Below are positions 12,601-24,472 of a stretch of 64,000 bases of DNA, piece after piece. Each line of letters starts with the position of its first letter. The first letter of the stretch is position 1. Below the pieces are notes generated by a model. The model did not search any database. It had not been told where the DNA came from and saw only the letters and a program-made list of their open reading frames with translations. This DNA comes from Otis tarda (Eukaryota > Chordata > Aves > Otidiformes > Otididae). The stretch spans positions 166,110,053 to 166,174,052 of the forward strand of contig CM048552.1 of the NCBI GenBank assembly GCA_026413225.1, in the 5' to 3' direction. A program made the position numbers and the translations under genes.

Positions 12601-15535
12601 TGTTTAGAATGTCTGAACCAATATGAACCACTGCACAAACAGGATGAATATAAAATTATCTGGGAGTCTTTCCTTTTCTGTCTGGATCTAGATGTAAATA
12701 CTTTTTATACCTTTGGCCACAGCCTTACAAATCAACCTTTCACATGTGGAAAACACCAAACATTTAACTGACCATGGACGTTCACCTTATTTTTTTTTCA
12801 TTTTAAACTGATTTTTCTGTATGAAAAGTTTAATTCTTTCGCAGTCACTTGTAAGAACTGAACTTTCTGTGACCAGATATCCCAGATAGCTCCTGACAAT
12901 ACATGTATGAGCATTTCTTAACTGTTTTTCAGTCATTTAGAGATATTATTTCTGACAGTAACTGCCAACAGTCAGGAATTGCCAGCTACTTTGTACTTTA
13001 TTTCAGTCATGGTGTTATATTGGCTAAAAGCTTTATTGCTTCAGAAATGCAATAAATTTGTTCTCAGTTTTCCCTGAGTAGTATTACTGTAAAATCAAGA
13101 ACCCCAATTAAGAAATAATGACTAATATTCAGAAAATCTGGATAAACATATAATCCATCACAAACATAAGTAAGATTGCTTTCTTTAAGAATGCACAATT
13201 AATCAACTGGCTTCTGACCTACTCTTTTTTTTAAAGACATCCCCAAGGATTTAACTATTAACATTTGCAAAGGGATGTAATTGGCAATAACCTATATTGT
13301 CTTGAAGTAAATTATTTAAGAAAAAAGTACTCACTTAGAAATAGAACTGTTAAGGATTGGAAAAGCTATGCTCTCAAGATGGAAAAAAAAAAAAGAAAAA
13401 GATAGAAACAGAATATTTTGAAAAGATGGTTCAGAAATATCAGTTTCAGCAAGGTACTTCTAGTTAAAAATATTTTTTTTCATTCCATATTTTTTTTAAA
13501 GAATAATTCGTTTTAAAAAATACCTTTAGTTTCTACTGTTTTGAGTAGTATTGTCATACACTTACCTTCTGAGTTAACAAGGAAAAAGTAATAATTAATC
13601 TATTCTTCATTCATATATTAGTCAAAACCAGCAAAAATAGTCATAGGTGAACCAGGCATGTAAAACCTATCTTCTCCAAATAGCCTGTTTCATTTAAATC
13701 TTCTAGTGTTTCTATATCTTCTTCTGACAGATATAGTAACACTATTCTCTCGTACACTTTCAAATATTTGATATAGAAATGTTGTTGTACTAACTACTGT
13801 AATAGTGAAGTGGTTTTAAAACTGTAGCAATCCTGCAGTACAAATAATACCAATAATACCAAAGCAATTGCCAGCATCAACATAAATGTCATAATTTGCT
13901 ATGCAAACCAATATATTATTGAACAAAAAATGAATTAATATTAATTTTAATTATATATGCAGAATTCTTCTAGAAATAAAGCTATGCATTGTGTTTTTTA
14001 AGTTATGTAAAAAAAAAATTATTACAAAGCAGCCTCATTACAGCCGAGAAAATACCTGTGTCTGTGTATATGCACGCACATGCACGTGTATAAACTCCTA
14101 ATACATAAACTACTTTTCTGCAAAATGAATAGAGAGATGGTTTGAAATTAGATGTAAGGATTGACTATATGTGTGCATTCTGATGCCATATTCCTTTTAG
14201 AACTAGAGGTGGAATGTATTATTCAAAACAGTCTTATCAGTTTTGCAAAGATGTTTTTACAGAGATTTTTTTTACAAAGCATCTATTTAAGCAGATTAGC
14301 TATTTGGAATCCATTTTCCAACTGAGAGAATTATCAGTGGATTCAGTATTTAAGCTACAATTTTACTCGAAGGATTATTGATGTGTATTAAGGGTTTATG
14401 TCTTTAAATTAGAAACTGGATGGACTAGTTTAGAAATCTCTGAACACTTTAGTATGCATTTTTCAGTATTTAAAAATATATTTAATTAATTGGAATGACC
14501 TCAACTGCAGTTGACATACTTAGTGTCATACTTCTGGTTTTGGAAATGTCTTATAACAACTTGAATATCAAAGAAGTTTGTCTTTTTTTTTTTTTACCAA
14601 TATAATGACAAATTATTTTATTTCTTAAACCACTTCAATGACATCTACCAAATGACATTTGCAGGACGCAAGATAAATTCTCTACCTTTAAACCAGCCCT
14701 GAGACTACTGTGAAGGAGGATCTGACCTCTACTCTTTCCCTCCCCTTCAAGTGTAATTTTGTCTGTCATATTGGCTCTGTCTTCCCTTGTACCTTTGTAT
14801 AGTGCTGGAAAGATAATCTCTGCCATGTGGATCACAAGAGAAATCTCCATGGATTTCATAAGATGTTTTTACTGCAAGATTGGCCCTTACATGTGTAAGA
14901 CTTGCAATCTGTTTCTTTTTAAAATGTAGCTCTCATGTTGCCATAAATATTAGTTTAGTAAATGAATAAAATGAATATACGTCACAAAGCAAGTCCAGAA
15001 GAAATAAACACAAATGAGGTAAATTCTGTAAGCACTATCATCACTGTACAACATTCACAACAGGAATAAAAATCAATGTTATAATTTTCAGAATACAGAA
15101 GTAAGTAAAGTTGTTTCAAGGATTTTTTTATTATGGGATAGTGTATGTGAAGGGCTTTACTATGTATTTACTTTTCTCAAAAAAAAAAGTATATCTCAGA
15201 ACAGAAGTGTCAAATACATTTTCATCTTATGATGAGTCTTCACACAGTTCTTCATTATTTTCCTCTCAGTAGTATCTTCCTAATTTACATATTCCTTAAA
15301 AAATATTTTTTTTAATTTAGTGTTTTCAAGGGTGTGTGCTATTATTTTCATTTAGAACAAAACTTCATATTCTTTTAGATAAATAATTTTCTATTAGACG
15401 GTAACAAATTTTTGAAAAACAATTCTCCAATGCATATATGATCTCATTAGTCGACAATTTTCAGCAACTTTTACTATTCATCTGATACATCACCTCTAGA
15501 AAAAGCTAGTGTTTACCCAACATTTAGTTGGGTAA
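9667..15535. other. Non-coding, AT-rich
   Basis: Nearly 6 kb with no supported gene and no repeat I can identify. It contains scattered homopolymer runs and a short (GA)n tract at about 11610-11622. Open frames (for example 11893-12093 and 14635-14859) lack recognisable features. Confidence 0.5.
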
Positions 15536-15583
15536 GATTTTTTTTGTTGAGACGAAAAAATATTTTTTTTTTGTTGAGACGAA
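15536..15583. repeat. Local tandem duplication
   Basis: The motif TTTTTTTGTTGAGACGAA occurs twice, about 26 bp apart, separated by an A/T tract. Probably a replication-slippage or small segmental duplication. Confidence 0.6.
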
Positions 15584-15649
15584 TTTAATTTTAAGATTTC
15601 ATATTTAACAGTGAGATACTGTCTGTTTATAAAGCCATTTTTTTAGAAG

Positions 15650-16430
15650 GCAAAGGAAGTCTCACAGCTGCAGGCCCTGGTGTTCATGGGGAGAAGCAAC
15701 CACTTCAATACATCCTGCAAAGGCAACATGTCTGTGTGCAAGTTACCTAGGAGATTTCTGAGGAATATAAAAGACAATTTATTGACCTTCATGAATAATA
15801 AACCAACAGGACAATGTGTATTGCTAGACTTACTGCTCTCAAAGCTGGCCAGAGTTGTGTAGGTTAATGGGACACTTGGCTGTGGTGGATGGTGGAGAAT
15901 TGGAGATGGTAAAGTTCAAAATCTCAAGAGAAGTGAGCAGTAGCAGAATTACAACAACATGCTTCAAGAGAGCTAATTTTTGCTTGTCTGGGGACCTACT
16001 TGAAGAGATGCCATGGGAAACTACCCTGAAGGGCAAAGGGGCCCAGGAAAGTTGATTGATTGTCAGGAACAACCTCCTTCGAGTGAAGAGCAATCTATTC
16101 CTTGCAGAAAGTCAGGTAAGTATGGCAGAAGGTCAGTAAGGTCTGGACAGTGATTGCTTGCCTCACTGAGCTCAAATGTAAACATGAATAAATTTTGTTC
16201 GGAATAAAAAGGCACTACCCAAATGTGCAGGTGTGGAGTTAGGAAAGTAAAACTCAGATGGAAATGAAATTAGCAAGGAATGCAAAATGCAACAATTATG
16301 TTTTCTCTAAGTACATTGCCAATGAAAAAAAGGTTAAGATAAATCTGAACCTACTACTTAGTGAGGTAAGGGACCCAGTAACAAAGGATGTGGAGAAGCA
16401 TAGTGCACTTAGAGCTTTTTTTTTTTTACC
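15650..16430 (+). pseudogene. Decayed CR1 ORF2 internal fragment (endonuclease end to reverse transcriptase linker)
   Basis: Conceptual translation in shifting frames follows the middle of avian CR1 ORF2. It runs from LVFMGRSNHF, where the endonuclease motif MGDFN is expected (here MGRSN), to PRRFLRNIKDNLLTF and LLDLLLSKLARVV. The frame from 15855 gives EMVKFKISREVSSS and FKRANFCLSGDLLEEMPWE, then GKGAQES. The frame from 16258 gives KLARNAKCNNYVFSKYIANE and PVTKDVEKHSALRAFF. These blocks occur in the known order of the family. At least two frameshifts and several stops separate them, so it is long dead. Neither the 3' tail nor the 5' end is present. Confidence 0.75.
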
Positions 16431-17327
16431 TGGTTTCAATGGGGGGAAGGGGTTCTGTGAGACCAGAGAAGATGTGTATGAAAATGGTAAGCTTTAGGAC
16501 CTTGCAGACTCTACCAGCCCTGACTGCTCCTGCACCGTCCCCTTGAGTCTCTCCCCACCATACTAATGGCAAGGATCCCTGTTCAGCCCCAGCTTGGGCC
16601 ATCAGTCCCGGCCCCAGCAACACTGCGGCAGGACCAGTCTCCAGCTTCCCCACAACCCTGTCCTGCCTGACCCCCATATCCCAGCCTGGTCTAAATCACC
16701 CCTGTCCCCAGGGAGATAGCTGATGCCTGGACCTATATTCTATGTAACCTGTACCTCTTTAAATATACCTCTCATTTATTAGTGGTGGTTTAAACATTAC
16801 ATTTTTTTATTCTATATGCCCATTTCCCCCGTGTATTCGAAGTAGTGTTGAATCACTACAGTGATAAAACTAAAACTTTGATCCTTCAGAGGTTTATACG
16901 CATACTTAACTGTGATTAGTTCCATTGACTTTACTGGTTGACTTCAAACTGGGGCTAACCACTTTTGGTAAAGTTAACCATATCTCCGTGATGCCTTGAA
17001 CTCTGCAGCCGCCTTCTATTTGACTTTTTTTTTAAATACTTGAACTCTATTTGAATCTACTAAAATAAAAACATTTAGATTATTTATAAATTTGAAATAC
17101 AGATATATATGAAAACAATCACAAAACACTACTCTGATGCCTCTTCATGACTCCACTAACAACAACATAGTTGCATGACTATAAACAGTACACCTATTCT
17201 ACAAACGCAAAAGAAGAAAAATAAACAGTGATTTTTTCAGGTACCAAATTAAGTTTGCTGGTCCAGAATTTTTAAGTGTAAACAAGCTACAAGAGGCATA
17301 GAAATTACTAAAGATATCCACTACAAA
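16431..17327. other. Non-coding, with a GC-rich patch
   Basis: The patch at about 16500-16700 is C-rich and clearly higher in GC than its surroundings (for example CAGCCCCAGCTTGGGCCATC). It directly follows the CR1 ORF2 remnant and may be part of another old repeat. I cannot classify it. The rest is AT-rich. Confidence 0.4.
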
Positions 17328-18160
17328 ATCTTTCAGATTAAGGTCAAGCAGGACCATTAAATCATCAATCCTGGCCTTCTTTCAATTACAAAACTCTAAG
17401 CTTTACCCAGTTATACCTCTTTTGAGCTCAAGAACTTCTATTTGCATAGACAATATCTTATGTTTGGCTGAAGTGTTATCTCCCAGAAAGGCAACAATTC
17501 TTTATTTAAAGATTTCCACAGACAGAGCAATCTTCTTCATCCCTTGGTAGCTTGTTTCAGTGATTAATTGCCCTTGCTGTTAAAAAGATGTGCCTAAATT
17601 ATAATTGGAATTCATCTGGCTTCAGCTTCCAGGCATAGGTCCTTGATAGGCCTTTTTCTGCCAGATTTAAGCCCTTTAGTAATGGGCATTTTGCCCCTGT
17701 AGAAGTACTTATGGCTGTAATCAAGTCACTTAATCTTTTTTGATCAACCAAACAGACTGTGCTTTAAATCTTCCACCATAAGCCATTTTGTTCAGTTCTT
17801 GAATATATCTCTTTTCTGTAGTTTATACAATTTTTCATCTTTTAAAAATACGTACACTAACATTGTAATTTCGTCTTACTGTGCTGATTAGAGGTAATAC
17901 CACTCATTTTTCCCTTATTACCCTCCTGTTTATGCCTTTCAGTATTATTTTCTACCATGTTGCAACAGGTACTCATGGTAAATTGCAGTAATCTTTAAAA
18001 CTTTTTCAGAATCATTCCTCATCTAGTTTGACTATATATTCCTATTGAATATGAACACTTTGAGTGTGATCCCTTACTTAGAAATTACCAAGCGATCCAG
18101 ACTATTTTTTTCTGACTCAACTGTTTCTCATTATGATGATGATTGTTATTATTATAACTA
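17328..18160 (-). mobile_element. Ancient CR1/L3-like LINE remnant
   Basis: The plus-strand text is the degraded reverse complement of an old amniote CR1 3' region. Recognisable blocks in order are TTCCACAGACAGAGCAATC, CTTGTTTCAGTGATTAATTG, CTTCAGCTTCCAGGCATAGG, GTACTTATGGCTGTAATCAA, then CCTCCTGTTTATGCCTTTCA and ACCAAGCGATCCAGACT. This order and wording match CR1 families shared by crocodilians, turtles and birds as I remember them, not the younger avian CR1 copies elsewhere in the window. No reading frame survives. Both ends are approximate, and the high-coordinate end fades into AT-rich sequence. Confidence 0.72.
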
Positions 18161-18210
18161 TTTATGATTTTCAGGGTTTTTTTTTGTTTTATTGGTTGTT
18201 AGAATTGGTT

Positions 18211-18247
18211 GACTCTATTAATTACTAGGAGACTCTATTAATTACTA
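18211..18247. repeat. Tandem duplication, 17-bp unit with 3-bp spacer
   Basis: GACTCTATTAATTACTA at 18211-18227 is repeated exactly at 18231-18247. Confidence 0.85.
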
Positions 18248-19569
18248 TGAAATGTCCAATATTGATTGTTTCACAACTCTTTCAGAAAAATTGTGATCAA
18301 ACAATGATTTCCTACCCCTGGTTACTGTTCCAGGTTTTTAATTTGATAAATTTTTCAATCTACTGATTTTGTAAATTTCAGAATTTTACTGAAGTATTTC
18401 ATATTCATCACTTGAAAACACCAGACAAAAATTTAAATCAGAAGATGTGGACATCTGAAGCAGAGAATTTTTACATCCCTTCATTTATACACACAAGAAA
18501 CAGCAGTTTTCTCATTTTCCTCTATGTATTCTTGTTGTTGTTTTTGCTGTTGTTGTTGGTGGTTTTGTTCTACTTAGAATAAGTAACCAAAACGAACAAA
18601 GAAAGGAAAAGAATAAAAGAATAGAGAAATCAAACTGAGAAGTATTTTTAGTGTTGCAAAGTGCAGAACAGTGTGGTCTATTGTTTAGAGCTAGTATAAA
18701 GATAATTTTCTTAAATATTGAGTAACAGATTTGCTACCTGACGGGCAAAATTACTTATTTTTAAATCAATTTCTCCAAATTCAAAAGCAAAGTGTTATAC
18801 TCTTTTCTAATCATTCTTTATTGATGTGGCTAGTAAGTATTCTGCATAAATATATTTCCATGACAAAAATTATTCGTATTTCAAATTGTCATTTGATGCT
18901 TTCAGAATATAAATGCAGTTTATTGTACTACAACATGCTGAATTTCTTGAGTATTTTACCACAGATTCACTTCAAATCTCACTCAAAAACCCACCACTCT
19001 TCTATCTCTGAAAACTTTTTGTTACTTTTTTGACCACGTAAGTGTCAGTACATTGACAATATTTATCATGACATCACATTCCATTTTCACAGATTAGAAA
19101 TGGAAAGTATGTGTAGACAGTTCCAAAACTGTCTCTAGAACACATGAGCACTTCCAAATTTAATGGATGTTAAGAGCTATAGATAAATAATACATGGAGA
19201 TAATGTTAGGATTAGCATTAGTGAACAAATGTCTTAACATTCACAATTTTCATTTAACCATTAAAGTATCTTCTCAGCTACAGGTAGAAAAGCAGTTAAA
19301 GAAACTGATGCCATTTCAAAGAAGCTAAACAATTGGCATACAAGACAGCTTCTCATCGATCTGGGTGCTTAATAAAGCTAAATGTTAGGAAGACTAATGT
19401 ACCATACTGATGTTTTAGGAATTTCATTAACGTATTTGAAAGACTGTCATAACTCACTCACCTCTGCTGAGTTTATGAGCCATGGGTTTTCTCCAGCTCA
19501 TAAAATCAACTTGCTTAACAATACAGTGACTGATAGAATCAGAAATGACCCTTTGTGAAGCAAGGTGAC

Positions 19570-19622
19570 TTCTTTTTTTTTTTCTTCTTTTTTTTTCTTC
19601 TTCTTTTTTTTTCCTTTTTTTT
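19570..19622. repeat. Pyrimidine (T/C) low-complexity tract
   Basis: Runs of T interrupted by CTTC. The antisense open frame over it (19539-19778) is poly-lysine and is an artefact of this tract. Confidence 0.85.
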
Positions 19623-20316
19623 AATAAGTTTTCTAGGATAATGCAGGGATACTGAAAGGAGAACTGTATAACAGTCTTCCAAAATATTATTCTGACTTAG
19701 TGACAAGTTAATTACAAATATCTTACCTCTGCTGCTTTTTTTTTTTTTTTTGTAAATGTTGAATGCAAACTGGGACATAATGCCAATTTCTGAAATATTG
19801 ATAAATTAATTTTGATTTTCCACTTTTTTTAGATGTAGTACACCTGGCATGAAAAATCACCACTGTAAATAGTCATGTGCCTTTCTGTCAGCTGTGTTTA
19901 TCTCTATACTGAACCTTAATCTAAAAATTTTGAAATTAAAAATGTTTACAATTTTCCTTTACACGGAATAAAAACCAAAGAGCGTATCTACACATTTCAC
20001 TATAAGCATCAATCTCATTAATTTTTAGACATTCTTCTCACCTCTTTCTAGTTAACTACAATGCAACTATCATCTGAGATAATCACCCAAGATTCCTTTT
20101 ATCCATGGATCTAAACAGGCACTTAAAATTTTTGATTGTTGAAGAAATATTTGTCTTTCAATTACTGCAAAACAAATCTAAAGGGAATGGCCCAGATGTG
20201 GACATTTAATGCTATAATTACATCAAGTTCGACCTAGTAAGTCTCATTCCTGGTCCTCAGAGCAGAAGCTACGTCTTTAGCCATCACTTACAAGATACGG
20301 TAAAAGATATCTCAGA

Positions 20317-21385
20317 CCTCATTCAAATCAGACCTCTGAAGATCTAGTCCAGCCACGGCGTTTACATCAGGGTTAACTAGAGCAGGTGGCTCAGGGCTGT
20401 GTCCAGTCAAGTTCTGAAATTCTCCAAGAATGGTGACCACAAAACATCTCTGACCGATTTGTCCAAATACTTGACTATCCTCACAGTAAAATGAGGAGGG
20501 GAGGATGTTTAAATAGAATTTTCTGTATTTTAAATTGTACTTCTTGCTTATTTTCCTGTCACTGGCTGCCACTGAAAAGAGTCTAACTCTGTCTTCATTA
20601 CTCCTTCCCGTCAGATACACATTGATAGGTTCCCCCTGAGCCTTCTCTTCTTTAAGCTGAACAGTCCCATTTCTCTCAGCCTCTCCTCAGATGACAGATG
20701 TTCCATGTCCTTAACCATCTTCATAGTCCTTCACATGGCCCTTCGCTGGACTCACTCCAATATTTCCATATTTGTCTTGTACTGGGAGTCCAGACCTGGA
20801 CACAGCACTTCAAAAGCAGACTCACCGGGGCTGAGTAGAGAGGAAGGATTACATCCCTTGACTATGTTCTTCCTAACACAGCCCAAGTGGCTGGTGGCCT
20901 TCTTTCTGCAAGTGTACATCGCTGACTCGTGTCCAACAGGACCCTCAGGTCCTCTTCTGACAAGCTACTTTCCAGCCAGTTGTCCCACAATGCGTAATGC
21001 TGCATGGAGTTATTCTTTCATGAAATTCCTTTTGGACCAGTTCTCCAAGCACACAGATTCCTCTGCATGTCCGCACATCCATGTGGCTGATTAGCCACTC
21101 CTCCTAGTTTTATATAATCTGCAGACTCTGTGCCATCATCCAGGTCATTAATGAAGATGTTTAACACTATTGTCCCTAGTATTAACCTCTGATACGCACT
21201 GTTGGTGACTGACGTCCAGCTGGACTTTGTGTCAAGCATCAGAATCATTTTAGCCCAACAGTTCATTTTTTTTTCAGCCAGTTTTCAGCCAGTCCACTTG
21301 ACTGTCTAGATATTTATTCTGAAATTCATCAGTTTGTCTATGAAAATGTTATGATACACAGTGTTAAAAATTTACTTGGTGTAAC
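20317..21385 (-). mobile_element. Old CR1 LINE, about 1.07 kb of the 3' half
   Basis: This is the reverse complement of avian CR1, well diverged. From low to high coordinate: GATCTAGTCCAGCCACGG (3' region), AGAGCAGGTGGCTCAGG, CACTGAAAAGAGTCTAACTC, CCCTGAGCCTTCTCTTC, CTCTCAGCCTCTCCTCAGA, GGAGTCCAGACCTGGACACA, then CATCCAGGTCATTAATGAAG, CCAGCTGGACTTTGTGTCAA and GTCTATGAAAATGTTATGA. The last blocks lie further 5' in the reverse transcriptase domain than any other CR1 copy here reaches. Many frameshifts and stops are present, and the terminal 8-bp repeats are eroded. The 102- and 129-codon frames across it are shadows or fragments. Confidence 0.9.
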
Positions 21386-23910
21386 AGCTTAAAAAAAAAT
21401 TTCAAGCTATCAGTCTATGAGTTTATGTGGGTGCAGGGTAAGACGAGAATTTTGAGATATACTTTTGGATTTGAGCACTGCTCCATTTTAGTCCCAGTTC
21501 AGATGCTTAACTTCAGATTAACCTTGTGAATCTTTGCAAAATAAATAGGTTTGATGCCCAGACTATATGTAATTTTTAAGTGATTGTTGTATTATTTCTG
21601 CAGCATTGTTCTTCCATCCATTTGAAGATTCCCTGTGAAAATCTCTTATGTTCCATTACTCTTTTACAACATATTACCTGAATGACTTTATTTTGGTTTT
21701 CGATTATGTAGTTATCTAATTTAGCTCTGTAAAAAACAATCACTTTCTTTGAAAGACAATTTAAGAGTAGTATGCAATTTTAGAATTGTGCTTATTCTAA
21801 GTAAGAACTTGCTTACTCTAAGTATTATTAGTCTTGTAGTGTCTTCTACACCACTTGACAAGAAGCAAGAAGCAAGCAATCTTAGTTCAATTGTCATTCC
21901 TAAGACTGAGAAGTTTATTTAGGTACTTTTAATATTGTTTTTATGATTACATTTTCTCAGTTTATTCTCTCAGTCTTCTCCCTATTGAACATGTTCCTAT
22001 ATTTTCACTGTTGCTTTTAATTAAGACATTGACATTTGCACTGTTTTGCATAGGCCTGCATGTATAGTTGCAATTTCAGTTGTAAGATAAATTTAACTTT
22101 CCTATCTTTTCTCTAATATTAAAAGTAAAAAAAAAAAAAAATTACTAATATCTGGTAAAAAAAGTAGATCCAGCTTGCCAAATGAAGTGCTATGCCTCCT
22201 CTGCATATGCCCTATCATTCCAGACACTAACACTCTTATCAGACCCAAGCATTCATAATTTGCAAGAATATTATAGTTTCTTGAGAGCTACATTTCTAAA
22301 AAAAAATAAAAATAAAATTATCTGTATCAATTGTGGACTGAGTTAATATCGTGTTCCTTTGTTTTGCTTGTGTTTAGTTATGAATCTCAGACAAGCACAA
22401 TTTTTGTAGTTTACATCCTGTTTTCCAAGTTATAAATTCTGAATTAGTCTGCTAATAGTGATTAACAATCTCTAAATCTATAAAATACTTGCATCTCACC
22501 AAAAAAACCCCATACATTGTACTTAAGGAAATTGGGTTCTATGATAACACTAGGATACACAGCAGGTGAATGACATTTTCATTTTTAATGTTTTGCAAAT
22601 TTTCAGTTTGAAAAAAAATCATGTACATTGAAGTTTTTCTTCATAGTTTTCTTACCCTTAATACATGCTATTTTTACTTTTCAAAAGTGTTCTCTATTAG
22701 TGAAAAATGAACTAAGTTCTTCATTACTTGATCTTATAGAAAATCTTACTCTCTTTGGAGGGGTAATTTCACCTTCATGTAAGGATTTATCGAGCTATAA
22801 CTGTAAAGAAGAATGAAGCCTTCATGAAAATCCATGGTTTTGAATAGAGTTTGTGTTACTTTTGGTAGAGCTGAATTTGGCCCATTAAATAGTGCTATGT
22901 ATTAACATACATAGCATGTATGTTACATACATGTAACAGCTGAGTTGTCCTGTATTTGCTGCATCTCTTATGAATGCAAAAGAATCCGATGGATGTTAGA
23001 ATTACCCTTCTGCACAAAGAGTTGCAGGTATAGGGAACATCTGGAATTGACAGCACTGCAATGAGGACTTGGCAGCATCTACGATATAGAGGCTAGTGGT
23101 TCAAGCAATCCAAAAGCCTAGAGAAAACTCAGACAAATTACCCAAGGAATGGGGAAGCCAAAGAATAGCAATTTAAAGCTATCAACTGAGCCAAGGTTTT
23201 TATGCAATGCAGAGAAAATTTGGAAGCACTTTAAGAAGAGAATTTTTCAATATCTGTATTACTAAATGAGTACTAACTGAGAAAAAGAGAGAGACAGCTA
23301 GGCACACATCACATATCACTATGGTAACAGATGCCCTAAAAACACTATAGCAGCAATAGATTTAGAGACATTGAAGAACACAAGAGAGGAATACAGTGAA
23401 CAGTATATAAGTAATACTTCTGTACACAGTGGCCACAGAAAATTCTCTGTTCTGCTTGGAGACAGCATGTGGCTTCATCATGTGACTTAAGGTTTGCAGC
23501 TGCTGAATTACTACTTCTGCATCAAAGATTTTTGTAAAGATCTGGAATGATTTGAAAAAAAAATCAGAAATTAAAGTATAATATTGTTTAGAAAGTTAAC
23601 ACTTTCTATTGGCTTGCATAACAGCCACCTGAAATGCACTTGCCAAAAAAAAAGATAAAAATCGTTACAAAAGTATAGTCAAATTTTATATAAGTTCCTG
23701 GACAATTTGAGTGATAATGTAAAAAAAAAAAAAATCAAAGACGAAAAATAGCTATAGCTTGAGCTTACATGACTGAATACAAAGATTGGAATATATCTGT
23801 GCTGTTTTGAGCCCATAGTGTTATTTTAGAGTTTTGTGGGTCACACAAGACAGTGTGTGAATTTTAAAAAGAGCTTATGTATAGTAGCATTTTAAACAAG
23901 AGTCATACTA
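21386..23910. other. Non-coding, AT-rich
   Basis: No gene or interspersed repeat recognised. Contains an A-run near 22127-22141, overlapping hairpins at 22894-22937, and homopolymer A runs near 23645 and 23720. Confidence 0.5.
22894..22937. repeat. Cluster of overlapping inverted repeats
   Basis: Three mutually exclusive hairpins overlap. GCTATGTA (22894-22901) pairs with TACATAGC (22908-22915). AACATACAT (22904-22912) pairs with ATGTATGTT (22916-22924). GTTACAT (22922-22928) pairs with ATGTAAC (22931-22937). Confidence 0.65.
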
Positions 23911-24085
23911 TCTCTGGAAACATTCAAGACCAGGTTGGATGGGGCTCTGAGCAACCTGGTCCAATTGGAGATATCCCTGCTCCTTGCAGGGGGGGTTTGA
24001 CTACATGGCCTTTAAAGGTCCCTTCCAACCCTATCCATTCTATGATTCTATGATTCTGTGATTCTATTCTACGATTCTATTATTC
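23911..24085 (+). mobile_element. CR1 LINE, short 3' terminal fragment
   Basis: Begins within the last codons of ORF2 (TCTCTGGAAACATTCAAGAC), continues through GATGGGGCTCTGAGCAACCT and GGTCCCTTCCAACCCTATCC, and ends in about six degenerate ATTCTATG-type units. This is the plus-strand counterpart of the inverted tails seen elsewhere. About 175 bp survive, with 5' truncation at 23911. Confidence 0.95.
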
Positions 24086-24410
24086 TAATAAGAAATGTCC
24101 ATAGTGTCTATGAAGATCTTTCTGAAACAAGGGATGCAAAGGAAATTATAGCCTTTCATCTTAGTGTAAAGCCAAGGCAGAAACTGAATGGAATTTTCAG
24201 ACTGTTGTGAAGTTGTTTAAATTTATAATGTCAATATAATAATGTTATCAATGTTATATCAAATTACAAAAAGAAACACTTGTAATTCTTTTTCATATTT
24301 CATTCCTTCTTGCTCTGCCTCTAAATTTGTAACTTTAATAATGAGTAGCCTGCACTGTGAAGGAATTATAATTCTCAAATTACTACATCCCTATTCTGAA
24401 ATTACATTCT

Positions 24411-24472
24411 CATATACATACACATACATACATACATATTTATACATATATATATATACACACACACACACA
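24411..24472. repeat. Compound microsatellite (ACAT/AT/AC)n
   Basis: Alternating CATA units pass into an (AT)n run and then an (AC)n run. Confidence 0.9.

Larger units (their letters stand above)
18161..20316. other. Non-coding, AT-rich
   Basis: Holds a small tandem duplication (18211-18247) and a pyrimidine tract (19570-19622). The 100-codon open frame at 18731-19033 has no recognisable domain. Confidence 0.5.

Noticed and set aside
19539..19778. 79-codon minus-strand frame with a poly-lysine stretch
   Set aside because: Produced by the T/C tract at 19570-19622 and a T run at 19735-19751.
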